A stretch of 64,000 nucleotides of DNA from Flavobacterium sp. GTDB taxonomy: Bacteria; Bacteroidota; Bacteroidia; Flavobacteriales; Flavobacteriaceae. A program made the position numbers and the translations under genes. Each line of letters begins with the position of its first letter. The first letter of the stretch is position 1. The DNA is taken from the NCBI GenBank assembly GCA_025351785.1, contig JANXVF010000118.1, positions 48,850-112,849 on the forward strand, written 5' to 3'. Positions 32,873-42,479 of this stretch are shown piece by piece. The notes below the pieces were generated by a model, which was given only the letters and a program-made list of their open reading frames with translations, was not told the DNA's origin and ran no database searches.

Positions 32873-33256
32873 TTATTTTAGAATTGCTTCAATATTTGGT
32901 TTAAAATAATTAGGTCCTTTCATTACTTTGCCATCATTTCTATAAATTGGATTTCCGTCAATATCTAATTTACTCATGTTACTGCACTGAATTTCATCAA
33001 AAATTGCTTCAATTTTGTCTTGCAAACCGTGTTCAATTATTGTTCCGCACAAAATATATAGCATATCACCAAGCGCATCTGCAATTTCAACAATATCATC
33101 ATTTTGAACGGCTTCTAAATATTCTTCGTTTTCCTCTTTCATCAAATTAAAACGAAGTAAATTTTTGTTTTCGCCTAAATTACCTATGATTTTTTCACTA
33201 TACCCAAGTTTGAAAGCGGTATGAAATTTTTTAACTGCTTCAATTTGATTTTTCAT
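32873..33256 (-). CDS. MazG-like / PRA-PH-type nucleotide pyrophosphohydrolase
   Basis: A 127-residue all-alpha protein. The metal-binding motif of the MazG/PRA-PH superfamily is visible: LMKEENEEYLEAVQNDDIVEIADALGDMLYI holds the EExxE and ExxD residues (about 40-70). Such enzymes hydrolyse non-canonical or modified nucleoside triphosphates to monophosphates. The C-terminal segment GNPIYRNDGKVMKGPNYFKP is conserved in phage- and plasmid-type relatives as well as in this group. Confidence 0.87.
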   Translation of the reverse strand: MKNQIEAVKKFHTAFKLGYSEKIIGNLGENKNLLRFNLMKEENEEYLEAVQNDDIVEIADALGDMLYILCGTIIEHGLQDKIEAIFDEIQCSNMSKLDIDGNPIYRNDGKVMKGPNYFKPNIEAILK

Positions 33257-33296
33257 ATATTAAATTTTATTGTTAAACTAAAGTACACTTTTTGAT

Positions 33297-33515
33297 TTGA
33301 ATTTAATAAATTTGTTAAAAAAATTTATGTTTACAAAAGGACAATGGGTGTTTGCAGCTCTTTTTTTGATAGCCTTCATAATTGCAATGAAGATAGCTTA
33401 CGGAAAAGACAAAGTTCTCCACAACCAGTTTTACAAAGGAAATTACAAAATATTACTTGCTTTTTTTGGTTTTATTTTATTGCTATTTTTAATAAAAATC
33501 TTCTTCAAGCACTAA
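33297..33515 (+). CDS. Small two-helix membrane protein
   Basis: A 72-residue protein with helices at about 18-34 and 49-69 and a basic loop KDKVLHNQFYKGNYK between them. Function unknown. The start is uncertain: a TTG at 33297 gives an amphipathic lead NLINLLKKFMFTKGQW, while an ATG at 33327 lies just after a possible -7 box TAAATTTG (33307-33314). I kept the longer form because the lead looks protein-like. Confidence 0.6.
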   Translation: MNLINLLKKFMFTKGQWVFAALFLIAFIIAMKIAYGKDKVLHNQFYKGNYKILLAFFGFILLLFLIKIFFKH

Positions 33516-33627
33516 ATTTAATCTAATATTAAATTTATAATAATTATTTAAATGTATTTATTCATAACAGATAATTTTATAGCAACCAATTTTTACTATT
33601 TTTACGTCATTAATCTCAATTTCAATT

Positions 33628-34722
33628 ATGAGAATCCTTAAATATTTGTTTTTAATTTTAATACTTTTATTTGTAGGTGCATCAGTTTTTGTAACCACTC
33701 AAAAAGCAGATTATAATGTGGAACGAAGCGAAATTATAAAATCTCAAAAATCAACTATTTTTAATTTTGTAAGTGATTTTAGAAATTGGGAAACATTTTA
33801 TTCGTCAGTTGCTTCTGATGAATCACATAATTTTAAATATCCAGAAACAACTACAGGAATTGGTTCTACATTTTCTTGGACAGGATCTACAAGTGGTTCT
33901 GTAAAAACTATATCGCTAAAAGAGAGCGAAAGTATTTTTCAGAAAATTAATACCGATGGAACTTTGTCTACTTTAACTTGGAGATTTAAAGATACAATTG
34001 GTGGAACAAAAGTTACGCTCTTAACTAAAGGAGTTTTAGATTTTAAATCTAAAGTTTTGGCTTTTTTTAATGGCGGAATAACTAAAGTTGTTGGAGATGA
34101 CTGCGAAAAAAGTTTATTGAATTTAAATAAAACTTTAGTTTATGAAATAAATAATTATTCCATCAAAATTAATGGACTTGCAAATAAATCGGGTTGTTTT
34201 TATTTAAAACAAACATTATTGTGTAGAGAAAAAAGTGTCTTAAAAAACATTAAAATTGTAATGCAAAGACTCAAGGGTTTCTTTGCAAAAAACAATATTG
34301 TAATGAATGGCAAACCGTTTGTGATTTATGACAGATATGATAAAATAAACGATTTGATTAAACTTTCAGTTTGTATTTCGGTGCGAGATTCAATTTTTAT
34401 TTCTCAGGGAAGTGATATTCAATCTGGAAAATTATCAAATTTTAATTCAGTAAAGGCAACTGTTATTGGCGATTATTCTCATTGTCAGAAAGCTTGGAAA
34501 AACATAGATAATTTTATTAATAAAAATAATTTAGAACAAGATAAGTCTCATAAAATTATAGAAGTCTATGTTAAATCTTCTGACGAAACTAAAAATCCGT
34601 CTAAATGGATAACCGAAGTTTATGTACCTATTTATACAAAACCGACTGCAAAAAAACAGACCGCAAAGAAACCTCTAGATAGCATTTCTATTCCTACTCC
34701 AGTAAATGTTGATAATCCTTAA
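33628..34722 (+). CDS. SRPBCC / GyrI-like two-domain protein
   Basis: A 364-residue membrane-anchored protein (helix at about 5-24). Residues about 30-170 look like a polyketide-cyclase/START-type (SRPBCC) domain (NVERSEIIKSQKSTIFNFVS, WETFYSS, WTGSTSG). Residues about 190-345 look like a GyrI-like/effector-binding domain (KPFVIYDRYDKINDLIKLSVCI, WITEVYVPIY). This domain pair is common in Bacteroidota; it is thought to bind small hydrophobic ligands, with no known partner here. The C-terminal tail is lysine- and proline-rich. Confidence 0.78.
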   Translation: MRILKYLFLILILLFVGASVFVTTQKADYNVERSEIIKSQKSTIFNFVSDFRNWETFYSSVASDESHNFKYPETTTGIGSTFSWTGSTSGSVKTISLKESESIFQKINTDGTLSTLTWRFKDTIGGTKVTLLTKGVLDFKSKVLAFFNGGITKVVGDDCEKSLLNLNKTLVYEINNYSIKINGLANKSGCFYLKQTLLCREKSVLKNIKIVMQRLKGFFAKNNIVMNGKPFVIYDRYDKINDLIKLSVCISVRDSIFISQGSDIQSGKLSNFNSVKATVIGDYSHCQKAWKNIDNFINKNNLEQDKSHKIIEVYVKSSDETKNPSKWITEVYVPIYTKPTAKKQTAKKPLDSISIPTPVNVDNP

Positions 34723-34824
34723 TTTAATTATAAAATCATTTTTTTTAATATTAAATTCAACAAAAAATATTTTAGAGTATTAAACCTTTTTGATTTTTTT
34801 TATTCAAATAGATAAATTACACTA

Positions 34825-35367
34825 TTGCAAGACGAAAAAGATTTTATTAAAGATTTAATAAATCCTAAAACGCAAAATGTAGCGTTTCAAAAACTTGTGC
34901 AAAATTTTCAGAAACCACTATATAATCATATAAGAAACATAGTTTTAAATCACGATGATGCGGATGATGTTTTGCAGAATACATTCATTAAAGTGTTTCA
35001 ATATTTAAAAGATTTTAAAGGCGAAAGCAAGCTTTTTTCATGGATTTATAGAATTGCAACTAATGAAGCCATAACATTTATTAACAATAGAGCAAAGAGA
35101 AACGGAATATCAAGTCAAGAAGTGCAGACAAAAATTCTAGAAAATTTGCAGTCAGATGTATATTTTGATGGAAACGAAATTGAAATGAAATTGCAAAATG
35201 CAATAAATGGCTTGCCCGAAAAACAACAATTAGTCTTTAAAATGCGATATTATGAAGAAATAAAATATGAAGACATGTCTGAAATTTTAGGCACATCAGT
35301 AGGAGCATTAAAAGCATCTTTTCATATTGCATCAAAAAAAATTGAAGATTTTATAAAAACAAATTAA
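34825..35367 (+). CDS. ECF sigma factor (sigma-70 region 2/4)
   Basis: A 180-residue extracytoplasmic-function sigma factor. TTG start. Region 2 includes LNHDDADDVLQNTFIKVFQYLKDF (core-binding 2.2) and SKLFSWIYRIATNEAITFI (promoter melting 2.3-2.4); region 4 includes GLPEKQQLVFKMRYYEEIKYEDMSEILGTS. It is the first gene of a three-gene unit with a membrane protein (35398) and a periplasmic Spy-like protein (35827), the usual arrangement of sigma, anti-sigma and sensor. Confidence 0.93.
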   Translation: MQDEKDFIKDLINPKTQNVAFQKLVQNFQKPLYNHIRNIVLNHDDADDVLQNTFIKVFQYLKDFKGESKLFSWIYRIATNEAITFINNRAKRNGISSQEVQTKILENLQSDVYFDGNEIEMKLQNAINGLPEKQQLVFKMRYYEEIKYEDMSEILGTSVGALKASFHIASKKIEDFIKTN

Positions 35368-35397
35368 ACCTTTTTTCAGATAAACAGTCTTATTGTT

Positions 35398-35811
35398 ATG
35401 AGAGATTTTAAATTAGATATTCACCCAAAAATTAATTCAGGATTTGAAACTCCAGAAGGATATTTTGATACTTTTTCTGAAAGATTAATGTTGTTTATTC
35501 CAAAACCTGAAACTAAAGTTATTTCGTTTTATGCACAACATAAAAATTGGATTTATACTGTTGCGGCAAGCTTAATAGTTATAATTTCAATTCCAGTGAT
35601 GAATCAACTTCAAAAATTAGAAAAAACATCCTATAATAATGAAATAGAAAATTATTTAATTGGTAGTTCAACAATAAATGATGACGAAATTGTGAATTTA
35701 TTATATGAAAATAACGTATCAACTTTAAAAATAAATATTCCAATAGATACTAAAGCAACTGAGGAAATTTTAACACAAAACCCAAACATAGAGGAATATA
35801 TTACAGAATAA
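35398..35811 (+). CDS. Putative membrane anti-sigma factor
   Basis: A 137-residue protein with one membrane helix (about 50-68, NWIYTVAASLIVIISIPVM). The N-terminal 45 residues would be cytoplasmic and could hold the sigma factor, with the C-terminal part periplasmic. No zinc-binding anti-sigma motif is seen. The assignment rests on position 30 nt after the ECF sigma gene and topology, not on a recognised domain. Confidence 0.6.
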   Translation: MRDFKLDIHPKINSGFETPEGYFDTFSERLMLFIPKPETKVISFYAQHKNWIYTVAASLIVIISIPVMNQLQKLEKTSYNNEIENYLIGSSTINDDEIVNLLYENNVSTLKINIPIDTKATEEILTQNPNIEEYITE

Positions 35812-35826
35812 ATTTAAAATAAAAAA

Positions 35827-36282
35827 ATGAATAATTACAGACTAACAACTAGTATACTTTTATTAATTTCTGCATTTAGCTTTGCTCAATTAGGAAATAG
35901 ATTGCAGCAACATAAAGATCAAATTAAAGCTATGAAAGTAGGATATATAACTACCGAGTTAAATTTGACTCCAGATGAAGCTTCAAAATTTTGGCCTTTA
36001 TTTAATGCTTTCGAACAGAAACAGCAAGAAGTTAGAAAAGTGAGATTAAAGAATTATATTGATAAAAGTTTAGATAGTGATGGCATAGATAAATTATCAG
36101 AAAAAGATGCTAATTCTTTATTAACACAGTTGGAAAATAGTGAAGAAGAATTATATCTAGCCAAAAAGAAATTTGTAACAAGCTTAAAAAGTATTTTGCC
36201 TGCAGTAAAAATTATTAAACTTAAAAAAGCAGAAGAACAATTTAGTAAAAAATTATTACAACAATATAGAGATAGAAAATAG
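35827..36282 (+). CDS. Spy/CpxP-like periplasmic protein
   Basis: A 151-residue exported protein with a signal peptide (cut after SFAQ, residue 20) and an otherwise helical, charged sequence: TTELNLTPDEASKFWPLFNAFEQKQQEVRK, with the LTP(D/E)xA-type motif resembling LTxxQ of Spy/CpxP. These proteins are periplasmic chaperones or sensors of envelope stress. As third gene after an ECF sigma and putative anti-sigma, it may sense misfolding and feed back on sigma; inference from context. Confidence 0.75.
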   Translation: MNNYRLTTSILLLISAFSFAQLGNRLQQHKDQIKAMKVGYITTELNLTPDEASKFWPLFNAFEQKQQEVRKVRLKNYIDKSLDSDGIDKLSEKDANSLLTQLENSEEELYLAKKKFVTSLKSILPAVKIIKLKKAEEQFSKKLLQQYRDRK

Positions 36283-36289
36283 GCTCGAA

Positions 36290-37339
36290 TTATTCAAAGT
36301 TTAATCTAATAATCTTATCTTTTCCAGCAGCAACTGCGGTTTTATAGTCTAAAAATCTAACAGTATACAATGTTGTGTCATCTAAAAATTGTTGCCATGT
36401 TTTACCGCTGTCTTTAGAATAATATAAACCTGTGGCACCCACAGAAATTATTTGTTTACCCTCGCTTTCTGGTACATATTGAACGCACGATGCATAACCA
36501 AATCCTGAATTTTCAGCGATAAGTTTCCAAGTTTTACCACCATTATTTGTAATAGCTTTATTCTTGAATTTTTGGTTTAATTTTTCATAATTTCCGCCTG
36601 CTATTATACCTGTTTTAGTGTCATAAAAATCGGCAGTAAAAATTCCAGTCATTGTTTCTCCATCAATGATTGGAGTGGTAAATACTTTCCATGTAAATCC
36701 TTTGTCGGCAGAGAAAAATACCCTCGCTTTTTTGCCTCCAGAAACTATCCAAGTAGATGAACCCTTAATAATAATATTTGTATTACTTGCTGCAAAAGCC
36801 GCTTCGCCAACTTCGAGTTTTGGTAGATTTTCACATTCGATTTTATTCCAAGTCAAGCCTGAGTCTCGTGTTATTACTATCGAAAAACAATTTGTTATAG
36901 GATCACCTATTGCAATTCCTTCTTGATTATTCCAAAATTGCATACTATCATAAAAAACTTTTTCGTTATGCTCTTCATAAACTAACTGTTTTAAAGCCAA
37001 ATTGTTAGAAAATTTATAAATTAAAGCAGGATTTCCCACAGTTGCCACAAAGATTGAAGAACTTGTTGTTGCAATACTTCGAAACTCCATTTTAATCGAA
37101 TCTTTATTAATTTTTCGTTCAAATTTGTTTTTATTAACTAGATCAATATATCCAATTCTATTTTTATCTCCTGCATAGTATATTTTGTTATCAGAAAATG
37201 CAATTGCTCTAATACTAATTTTGTCTTTCAATAAAGTATCTACTTTTACAGATTTATAAAAGAAAACACCTTTTTTTTGAGCGTAACTAAGAGAAACACT
37301 TAGTAATGATATAACAATTAAATATTTAAAATTTTTCAT
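36290..37339 (-). CDS. Secreted BNR/Asp-box beta-propeller protein
   Basis: A 349-residue secreted protein with a signal peptide (start at 37339, MKNFKYLIVISLLSVSLSYAQ; a slightly upstream ATG is in-frame but would spoil the signal). It contains repeated Asp-box type motifs: TRDSGLTWNKIE, SADKGFTWKVF, TNNGGKTWKLI, SKDSGKTWQQF, as in YCF48/sialidase-like propellers. In Bacteroidota such proteins are often annotated as oxidoreductases without evidence. No catalytic sialidase residues were identified. Confidence 0.8.
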   Translation of the reverse strand: MKNFKYLIVISLLSVSLSYAQKKGVFFYKSVKVDTLLKDKISIRAIAFSDNKIYYAGDKNRIGYIDLVNKNKFERKINKDSIKMEFRSIATTSSSIFVATVGNPALIYKFSNNLALKQLVYEEHNEKVFYDSMQFWNNQEGIAIGDPITNCFSIVITRDSGLTWNKIECENLPKLEVGEAAFAASNTNIIIKGSSTWIVSGGKKARVFFSADKGFTWKVFTTPIIDGETMTGIFTADFYDTKTGIIAGGNYEKLNQKFKNKAITNNGGKTWKLIAENSGFGYASCVQYVPESEGKQIISVGATGLYYSKDSGKTWQQFLDDTTLYTVRFLDYKTAVAAGKDKIIRLNFE

Positions 37340-37464
37340 AAATAAATTAGTATGTAACAAAAATACAATTAAAATAATCTTAAAAAAATATCATAAATAA
37401 ATATTGGCACAGATATTGGTTTATTATGAAAAAAACCTATTATTAACTAATAAATTTAAATAGT

Positions 37465-38820
37465 ATGAAAACTAAAATAATTTTATTTATGCTAATTAGT
37501 TCTCTGTTTCCAATCTTAACAAATGCTCAAGATAGAACTATTGTTAACGCTACAAGTTCTGAAATAAGTGATAATTTAGATTTAAGGGCAGTGGCTTCAC
37601 TATTTGGAGATTCAAGAGATTTAGCTGATTTTGAAAATCGTTTAAATGATCCTAAAACTCAAATTTCGAATCTCGATTTGAATAATGATAATAAAGTTGA
37701 TTATTTGAGAGTAATCGAAACCATTGAATCAAACTCCCATATAGTTGTGATTCAATCTGTTTTAGGAAGAGATAAATACCAAGATATTGCAACTATTGAG
37801 GTACAAAAAGACAGACACAACAAAGTGCAAGTTCAGGTAGTGGGGGATACTTATATTTATGGTTCTAGCTATATTTATGAGCCTGTTTATTTAAATGTTC
37901 CTGTAATTTATAATAACTTTTGGACTCCAAGGTATACTCCCTATTATTCGTCTTTTTATTGGGATTATTATCCAAGTTATTATTATGTTTGGAATCCTTA
38001 TCCTTTATTTAGATATCGCTATCACGTAGGTTTGTGCATAAATTTTAACTACCAATATAATTATGTAAATTATAGAAGATGTCAATCGGCATACAATGAT
38101 TATTATGGACGAAGAGCAAATTATTATGAATCGTTAAATCCTAATCATTCATTTAGAGAACGCAATTCAGGCTTTTCAAATCGCCATGATTTAGAGCAAG
38201 TTCGCACGCGCCATGATGTAGCTTATAACGATTCTCCAAGAAACGGATCTTCAAGTCCAAGAAATTTTGATAATCCGAGAGGAAATTTAAATTCTCCAAG
38301 AGCAGGTACAAATGAAAGTCCTAGAAATACTTCGTCAAGTTTTCCTCGTTCTGTTGATGCAACAAATTCTCCAAGACAAAATGAGTCACCAAGAAATTCA
38401 GGATTTTCAAATCCGAGACCAACTATAAATGAGAGCCCTCGAGGATATGAATCTTCACAACAAAACGAATCACCAAGAAATTCTGGATTTTCAAATCCGA
38501 GATCAACTATAAATGAGAGCCCACGAGGATATGAATCTCAAAGTCAAAATGAGTCACCAAGAAATTCAGGCTTTTCAAATCCGAGACAAATTATAAATGA
38601 GAGTCCAAGGGGATATGAATCTCCAAAACAAAACGAATCACCAAGAAATTCTGGATTTTCAAATCCAAGACCAACTATAAATGAAAGTCCAAGAGGATAT
38701 GACTCTCCCAGACAAAATGAGTCACCAAGAAATTCAGGATTTTCACAATCTAGTGGTTCAAGTCCAAGGCAAGAAAATATTTCAACTAGAGGAAATTCTC
38801 AATTTAATAGAGGAAGATAG
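37465..38820 (+). CDS. Secreted protein with C-terminal 28-residue NESPRNSGF repeats
   Basis: A 451-residue exported protein (signal peptide cut after LTNAQ, residue 22). Residues about 30-140 form a globular part with a calcium-loop-like LDLNNDNKVDYLRVIE. Then comes a tyrosine-, tryptophan- and proline-rich segment (about 145-225) and a low-complexity C-terminus (about 250-451) of repeated SPRNSGF and INESPRGY units rich in S, P, R and N. The tail is very basic. Such proteins may bind cell-wall or matrix material; function unknown. A strong terminator follows. Confidence 0.75.
   Translation: MKTKIILFMLISSLFPILTNAQDRTIVNATSSEISDNLDLRAVASLFGDSRDLADFENRLNDPKTQISNLDLNNDNKVDYLRVIETIESNSHIVVIQSVLGRDKYQDIATIEVQKDRHNKVQVQVVGDTYIYGSSYIYEPVYLNVPVIYNNFWTPRYTPYYSSFYWDYYPSYYYVWNPYPLFRYRYHVGLCINFNYQYNYVNYRRCQSAYNDYYGRRANYYESLNPNHSFRERNSGFSNRHDLEQVRTRHDVAYNDSPRNGSSSPRNFDNPRGNLNSPRAGTNESPRNTSSSFPRSVDATNSPRQNESPRNSGFSNPRPTINESPRGYESSQQNESPRNSGFSNPRSTINESPRGYESQSQNESPRNSGFSNPRQIINESPRGYESPKQNESPRNSGFSNPRPTINESPRGYDSPRQNESPRNSGFSQSSGSSPRQENISTRGNSQFNRGR
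38377..38748 (+). repeat. In-frame 84-bp tandem repeat within the gene
   Basis: Units start at 38377, 38461, 38545 and 38629, with a partial fifth at 38713. Each full unit encodes 28 residues of the form QNESPRNSGFSNPR followed by xxINESPRGY. Copies differ mainly by synonymous or single-residue changes, which indicates recent duplication; copy number may vary between strains. Confidence 0.9.
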
Positions 38821-38840
38821 TATTTTAAATTATATAGATA

Positions 38841-38873
38841 AAAAGCATCAAAAAAATAGTTGATGCTTTTTTT
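38841..38873 (+). terminator. Terminator after the repeat-rich gene
   Basis: Stem AAAAGCATCA / TGATGCTTTT with an A-rich loop, followed by further T residues, 21 nt after the stop. Confidence 0.85.
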
Positions 38874-38894
38874 ATTTGAAATAATTTAAAATGA

Positions 38895-38902
38895 TACATT
38901 TG
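38895..38902 (+). promoter_or_regulatory. -7 promoter box of kup
   Basis: TACATTTG fits TAnnTTTG, 21 nt before the kup ATG. Confidence 0.45.
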
Positions 38903-38923
38903 TAAACTTTTTACAGTGTTATT

Positions 38924-40912
38924 ATGAGTTCTCACAATCATCAAAATTTACATAGCAAACTTACAACTGCAGGATTACTTATTACATTAGGAATAATTTA
39001 TGGCGATATTGGTACGTCTCCCTTGTATGTAATGAGTTCTATTATAGGAAAAAATATAATTACCGAACAATTAATTTTAGGAGGTTTGTCTTGTATTTTT
39101 TGGACATTAACATTACAAACTACAATTAAATATGTACTTATAACTCTAAGTGCTGATAATCATGGTGAGGGAGGAATTTTTGCATTATATGCATTAGTTA
39201 AAAGAACTAAAATTCAATGGCTCATCGTTCCAGCAATTATTGGTGGAAGTGCGTTGCTTGCAGATGGAATTATCACACCGCCAATTTCGGTTTCGTCTGC
39301 TGTCGAAGGATTACGAATTTTTAAGCCAGACATTCCTACTATACCTATAGTTATAGGAATTTTATTTATCTTGTTTACCATTCAACAGTTTGGAACCAAA
39401 TTAGTCGGGAAATTTTTTGCTCCAATGATGTTAATTTGGTTTTCGATGCTTGCAATTTTAGGCATAATTCAAATGACAAGTAATATTGAAGTTTTTAGAG
39501 CTATCAATCCTTATTATGGTTACAAACTTTTAATATCAGACAAAACTGGTGAAGGATTTTTTATACTAGGTGCAGTATTTTTATGTACGACAGGTGCAGA
39601 AGCTTTATATTCTGACATGGGGCATTGTGGAAGAAAAAATATCAGAATTAGTTGGATTTTTGTAAAAACTACTTTGATTTTAAATTATTTTGGACAAGGT
39701 GCTTACTTGTTAACTCATTGCGGAAAAACATTAGCTCAATTAGGTGGATCTAATCCAAATCCGTTTTATTTGGTAATGGAAAAATGGTTTCAACCTATCG
39801 GAATTGTAGTAGCAACTTTAGCAGCAGTTATTGCATCTCAAGCTTTAATAAGTGGATCATTTACTCTGATTAATGAGGCAATGCGATTGAATTTTTGGCC
39901 CAAAGTAAAAATAAAATTTCCTACAGATGTAAAAGGACAATTGTACATTCCTTCCTTAAACTGGCTTTTATTTTTTGGTTGTGTATTTATTGTTTGGCGC
40001 TTTCAAGAATCCAGTAAAATGGAACATGCCTATGGCTTAGCTATTATTTTATGCATGATAATGACAACTATTTTATTAAACTTTTATTTAATAATGAAGC
40101 GTGTAAAATGGTATTTTATAGCACCATTAATATCATTATATTTAGTAATTGAGTTTTGCTTTTTAAGAGCTAATATTTCAAAATTTGTTGATGGTGGCTA
40201 TGTTACTTTATGTATAACAGCAGTTTTGATAAGCGTGATGACTATTTGGTATTTAGCAAAAAAAATCAGTAAAAATTACACAAAAATTGTTAAAATAATA
40301 GATTATAAAAAAGTTCTTGCAGAATTGAGCGTCGATTTATCTATACCCAAATATGCTACTCATTTAGTTTACATGACCAATGCAAACAGAACCGATGAAA
40401 TAGAAGAAAAAGTAATGTATTCTATTCTTCAAAAACGTCCAAAAAGAGCAGATATATACTGGTTTATACATGTTAATATTTTGAGCGAACCTTATAAAAA
40501 AGAATTTAGAGTAACACCAATTCTAGAGGATGATATTTATAGAGTTGATTTTTATTTAGGATTTAGAGAACCTACAAAAATTAACCTGATGTTTAAAGAA
40601 GTTATAAAAGATATGGTTAAAAAAGGCGAAATGGATATCACAAGTCGTTATGAATCTCTAAATAAAAATAATATAATTGGAGATTTTAAATTTGTTTTAT
40701 CAGAAAAATTTCTTTCAAACGATAGCGATTTAACTTTTTTTGAAAAGATAGTAATGAATGCTTATTTTATAATGAAAAAATTCAGTTTATCAGAACAAAC
40801 TGGTTTCGGATTAGATAATAGTTCAGTTAAAATTGAGCAATTTCCTATGGTTTTACATGCTCCAGAAATTATAAATATGAAGCGAATTGAATGTTCGCCA
40901 CATACTAACTAA
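38924..40912 (+). CDS. kup: KUP-family potassium uptake protein
   Basis: Proton-coupled potassium transporter of the inner membrane, 662 residues. The family signature is at the start, LGIIYGDIGTSPLYVM (about residues 20-36), followed by twelve or so hydrophobic segments; GEGGIFALYAL and ADGIITPPISVSSAVEGL are also conserved family segments. The last 200 residues form the cytoplasmic domain. Monocistronic, between two terminators and with its own -7 box. Confidence 0.96.
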   Translation: MSSHNHQNLHSKLTTAGLLITLGIIYGDIGTSPLYVMSSIIGKNIITEQLILGGLSCIFWTLTLQTTIKYVLITLSADNHGEGGIFALYALVKRTKIQWLIVPAIIGGSALLADGIITPPISVSSAVEGLRIFKPDIPTIPIVIGILFILFTIQQFGTKLVGKFFAPMMLIWFSMLAILGIIQMTSNIEVFRAINPYYGYKLLISDKTGEGFFILGAVFLCTTGAEALYSDMGHCGRKNIRISWIFVKTTLILNYFGQGAYLLTHCGKTLAQLGGSNPNPFYLVMEKWFQPIGIVVATLAAVIASQALISGSFTLINEAMRLNFWPKVKIKFPTDVKGQLYIPSLNWLLFFGCVFIVWRFQESSKMEHAYGLAIILCMIMTTILLNFYLIMKRVKWYFIAPLISLYLVIEFCFLRANISKFVDGGYVTLCITAVLISVMTIWYLAKKISKNYTKIVKIIDYKKVLAELSVDLSIPKYATHLVYMTNANRTDEIEEKVMYSILQKRPKRADIYWFIHVNILSEPYKKEFRVTPILEDDIYRVDFYLGFREPTKINLMFKEVIKDMVKKGEMDITSRYESLNKNNIIGDFKFVLSEKFLSNDSDLTFFEKIVMNAYFIMKKFSLSEQTGFGLDNSSVKIEQFPMVLHAPEIINMKRIECSPHTN

Positions 40913-40934
40913 CTAAATACAAAAAAATTAAATA

Positions 40935-40973
40935 ATTCAAATTTTGACTCATTTCAGAATTTGGATTTTTTTT
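40935..40973 (+). terminator. Terminator after kup
   Basis: Nine-pair stem ATTCAAATT / AATTTGGAT (one G-T pair) followed by eight T residues, 23 nt after the stop. Confidence 0.7.
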
Positions 40974-41007
40974 GCTTTAAGTTATTTTTATGGAAAGTTT
41001 AATTCAA

Positions 41008-41015
41008 TATCTTTG
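41008..41015 (+). promoter_or_regulatory. -7 promoter box of the aspartyl protease gene
   Basis: TATCTTTG fits TAnnTTTG. The upstream in-frame ATG at 41023 would lie at the expected transcription start, which supports the ATG at 41056 as the translation start. Confidence 0.45.
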
Positions 41016-41055
41016 AATTGCGATGTATGTTTATTTATTCAAAGATTTTCATAAA

Positions 41056-42387
41056 ATGAATTTTCAAAAAATTTTATTATACTTTTTATTTTTTTTCCAA
41101 TTTGTTCAAGCACAAGATGGTTTTCAGTTTGAGGGAATTAAAGATAGAATTACAATTCCATTTGATTTATATAATAATTTAATTATAATTCCTACCGAAA
41201 TTAATGGTGTTAAATTGAGTTTCCTTTTAGATACTGGAGTCGAAGATTCTGTGTTGTTTAGTTTGGATGAAACCGATGAAATAAAATTTGACAAAATCGA
41301 GAAAATTTTAATAAAAGGATTTGGTAATAACGAGCCAGTAGAAGCTTATAAATCTGTAAAAAACAACATTAGAATAAAAAATTATGTCGATATTAATCAA
41401 ACTATATATTTGGTTTTAAATCAAAATATCAATATTTCGTCCCAACTTGGTATTCCTGTTAATGGAATTATTGGATATAATTTTTTTAAAAATAACATCA
41501 TAAAAATAAATTATGAAACTAAAAAAATTACAGTTTTTAAAAATAATACTAAACATTTAAAAAAAATCGTCAAAAAATATGAATCCATACCTCTTACATT
41601 TATCAACAATAAACCATATGTAAATTCTAAAGTTTTTTTTGAAAATCCCAAAAGTGAGCTTGAAACAACATTACTATTAGACACTGGTAATACAGATGCA
41701 ATATGGCTTTTTAACAGAAAAAATTCGAGAATTAAAATTCCCGAAAATGCAATAGACGATTATTTAGGAAGAGGTTTTAGTGGTGATGTTTTTGGTAAAA
41801 GAGGTGCTATAAATTCGTTTCAAATAGGTTCATTTAAACTAGAAAAACCATTAATAGCTTTTCCAGACTCAACAGCAATTAACGATTTGGATGTAAATAA
41901 AATAAGATTAGGATCAATAGGAGCTGAGGTTATTAAGCGTTTTACGGTGTATTTTGATTATAAAAATAATGTAATTTATATCAAAAAAAACTCAAATTTT
42001 TACAATCGATTTAATTATAATATGTCAGGTGTCGACATTGAGCATCAAGGATTGCAGTGGATTTCAGAATCGTATGAAAATCAACCAGCACTTGCAAATA
42101 ATCTTTTTTCGCCAGATGGTGAGAAAATTGCTAATAATTTGAGATATAAATTTGTACTTAAACCAATTTATGTAATTTCTAATATTCGAAAAAATTCGCC
42201 AGCAGATTTATCAGGATTAAAAAAAGGAGATTTGATACTCAAGATAAACCATCGAAAAAGTTATAATTATGAACTTCAAGAAATTAATGATTTATTAAAA
42301 ACCGAGGAAGGTAAAATCATAGAATTTGAAGTAGAACGAAAAGAGAAAATTTTAAATTTTACATTTCAACTTAAAAGTTTATTGTAA
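41056..42387 (+). CDS. Secreted aspartyl protease-like protein with PDZ domain
   Basis: A 443-residue exported protein; the start gives a clean signal peptide (MNFQKILLYFLFFFQFVQAQ). It contains two retropepsin-like halves, each with a DTG motif: LSFLLDTGVEDSV (about residue 53) and TTLLLDTGNTDAIW (about residue 210), so both active-site aspartates could come from one chain. The C-terminus (about 360-443) is a PDZ domain (RKNSPADLSGLKKGDLILKINH). Pepsin-type two-lobed proteins with a PDZ are widespread in Bacteroidota; substrate unknown. Confidence 0.87.
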   Translation: MNFQKILLYFLFFFQFVQAQDGFQFEGIKDRITIPFDLYNNLIIIPTEINGVKLSFLLDTGVEDSVLFSLDETDEIKFDKIEKILIKGFGNNEPVEAYKSVKNNIRIKNYVDINQTIYLVLNQNINISSQLGIPVNGIIGYNFFKNNIIKINYETKKITVFKNNTKHLKKIVKKYESIPLTFINNKPYVNSKVFFENPKSELETTLLLDTGNTDAIWLFNRKNSRIKIPENAIDDYLGRGFSGDVFGKRGAINSFQIGSFKLEKPLIAFPDSTAINDLDVNKIRLGSIGAEVIKRFTVYFDYKNNVIYIKKNSNFYNRFNYNMSGVDIEHQGLQWISESYENQPALANNLFSPDGEKIANNLRYKFVLKPIYVISNIRKNSPADLSGLKKGDLILKINHRKSYNYELQEINDLLKTEEGKIIEFEVERKEKILNFTFQLKSLL

Positions 42388-42479
42388 AATTTCAACAATA
42401 TATTTGTTTATAACTTGATAATTTAACAATTGTAATTGATAACCATTTAGCGTTATTTTGTAAAACAAATCAAAAAATA

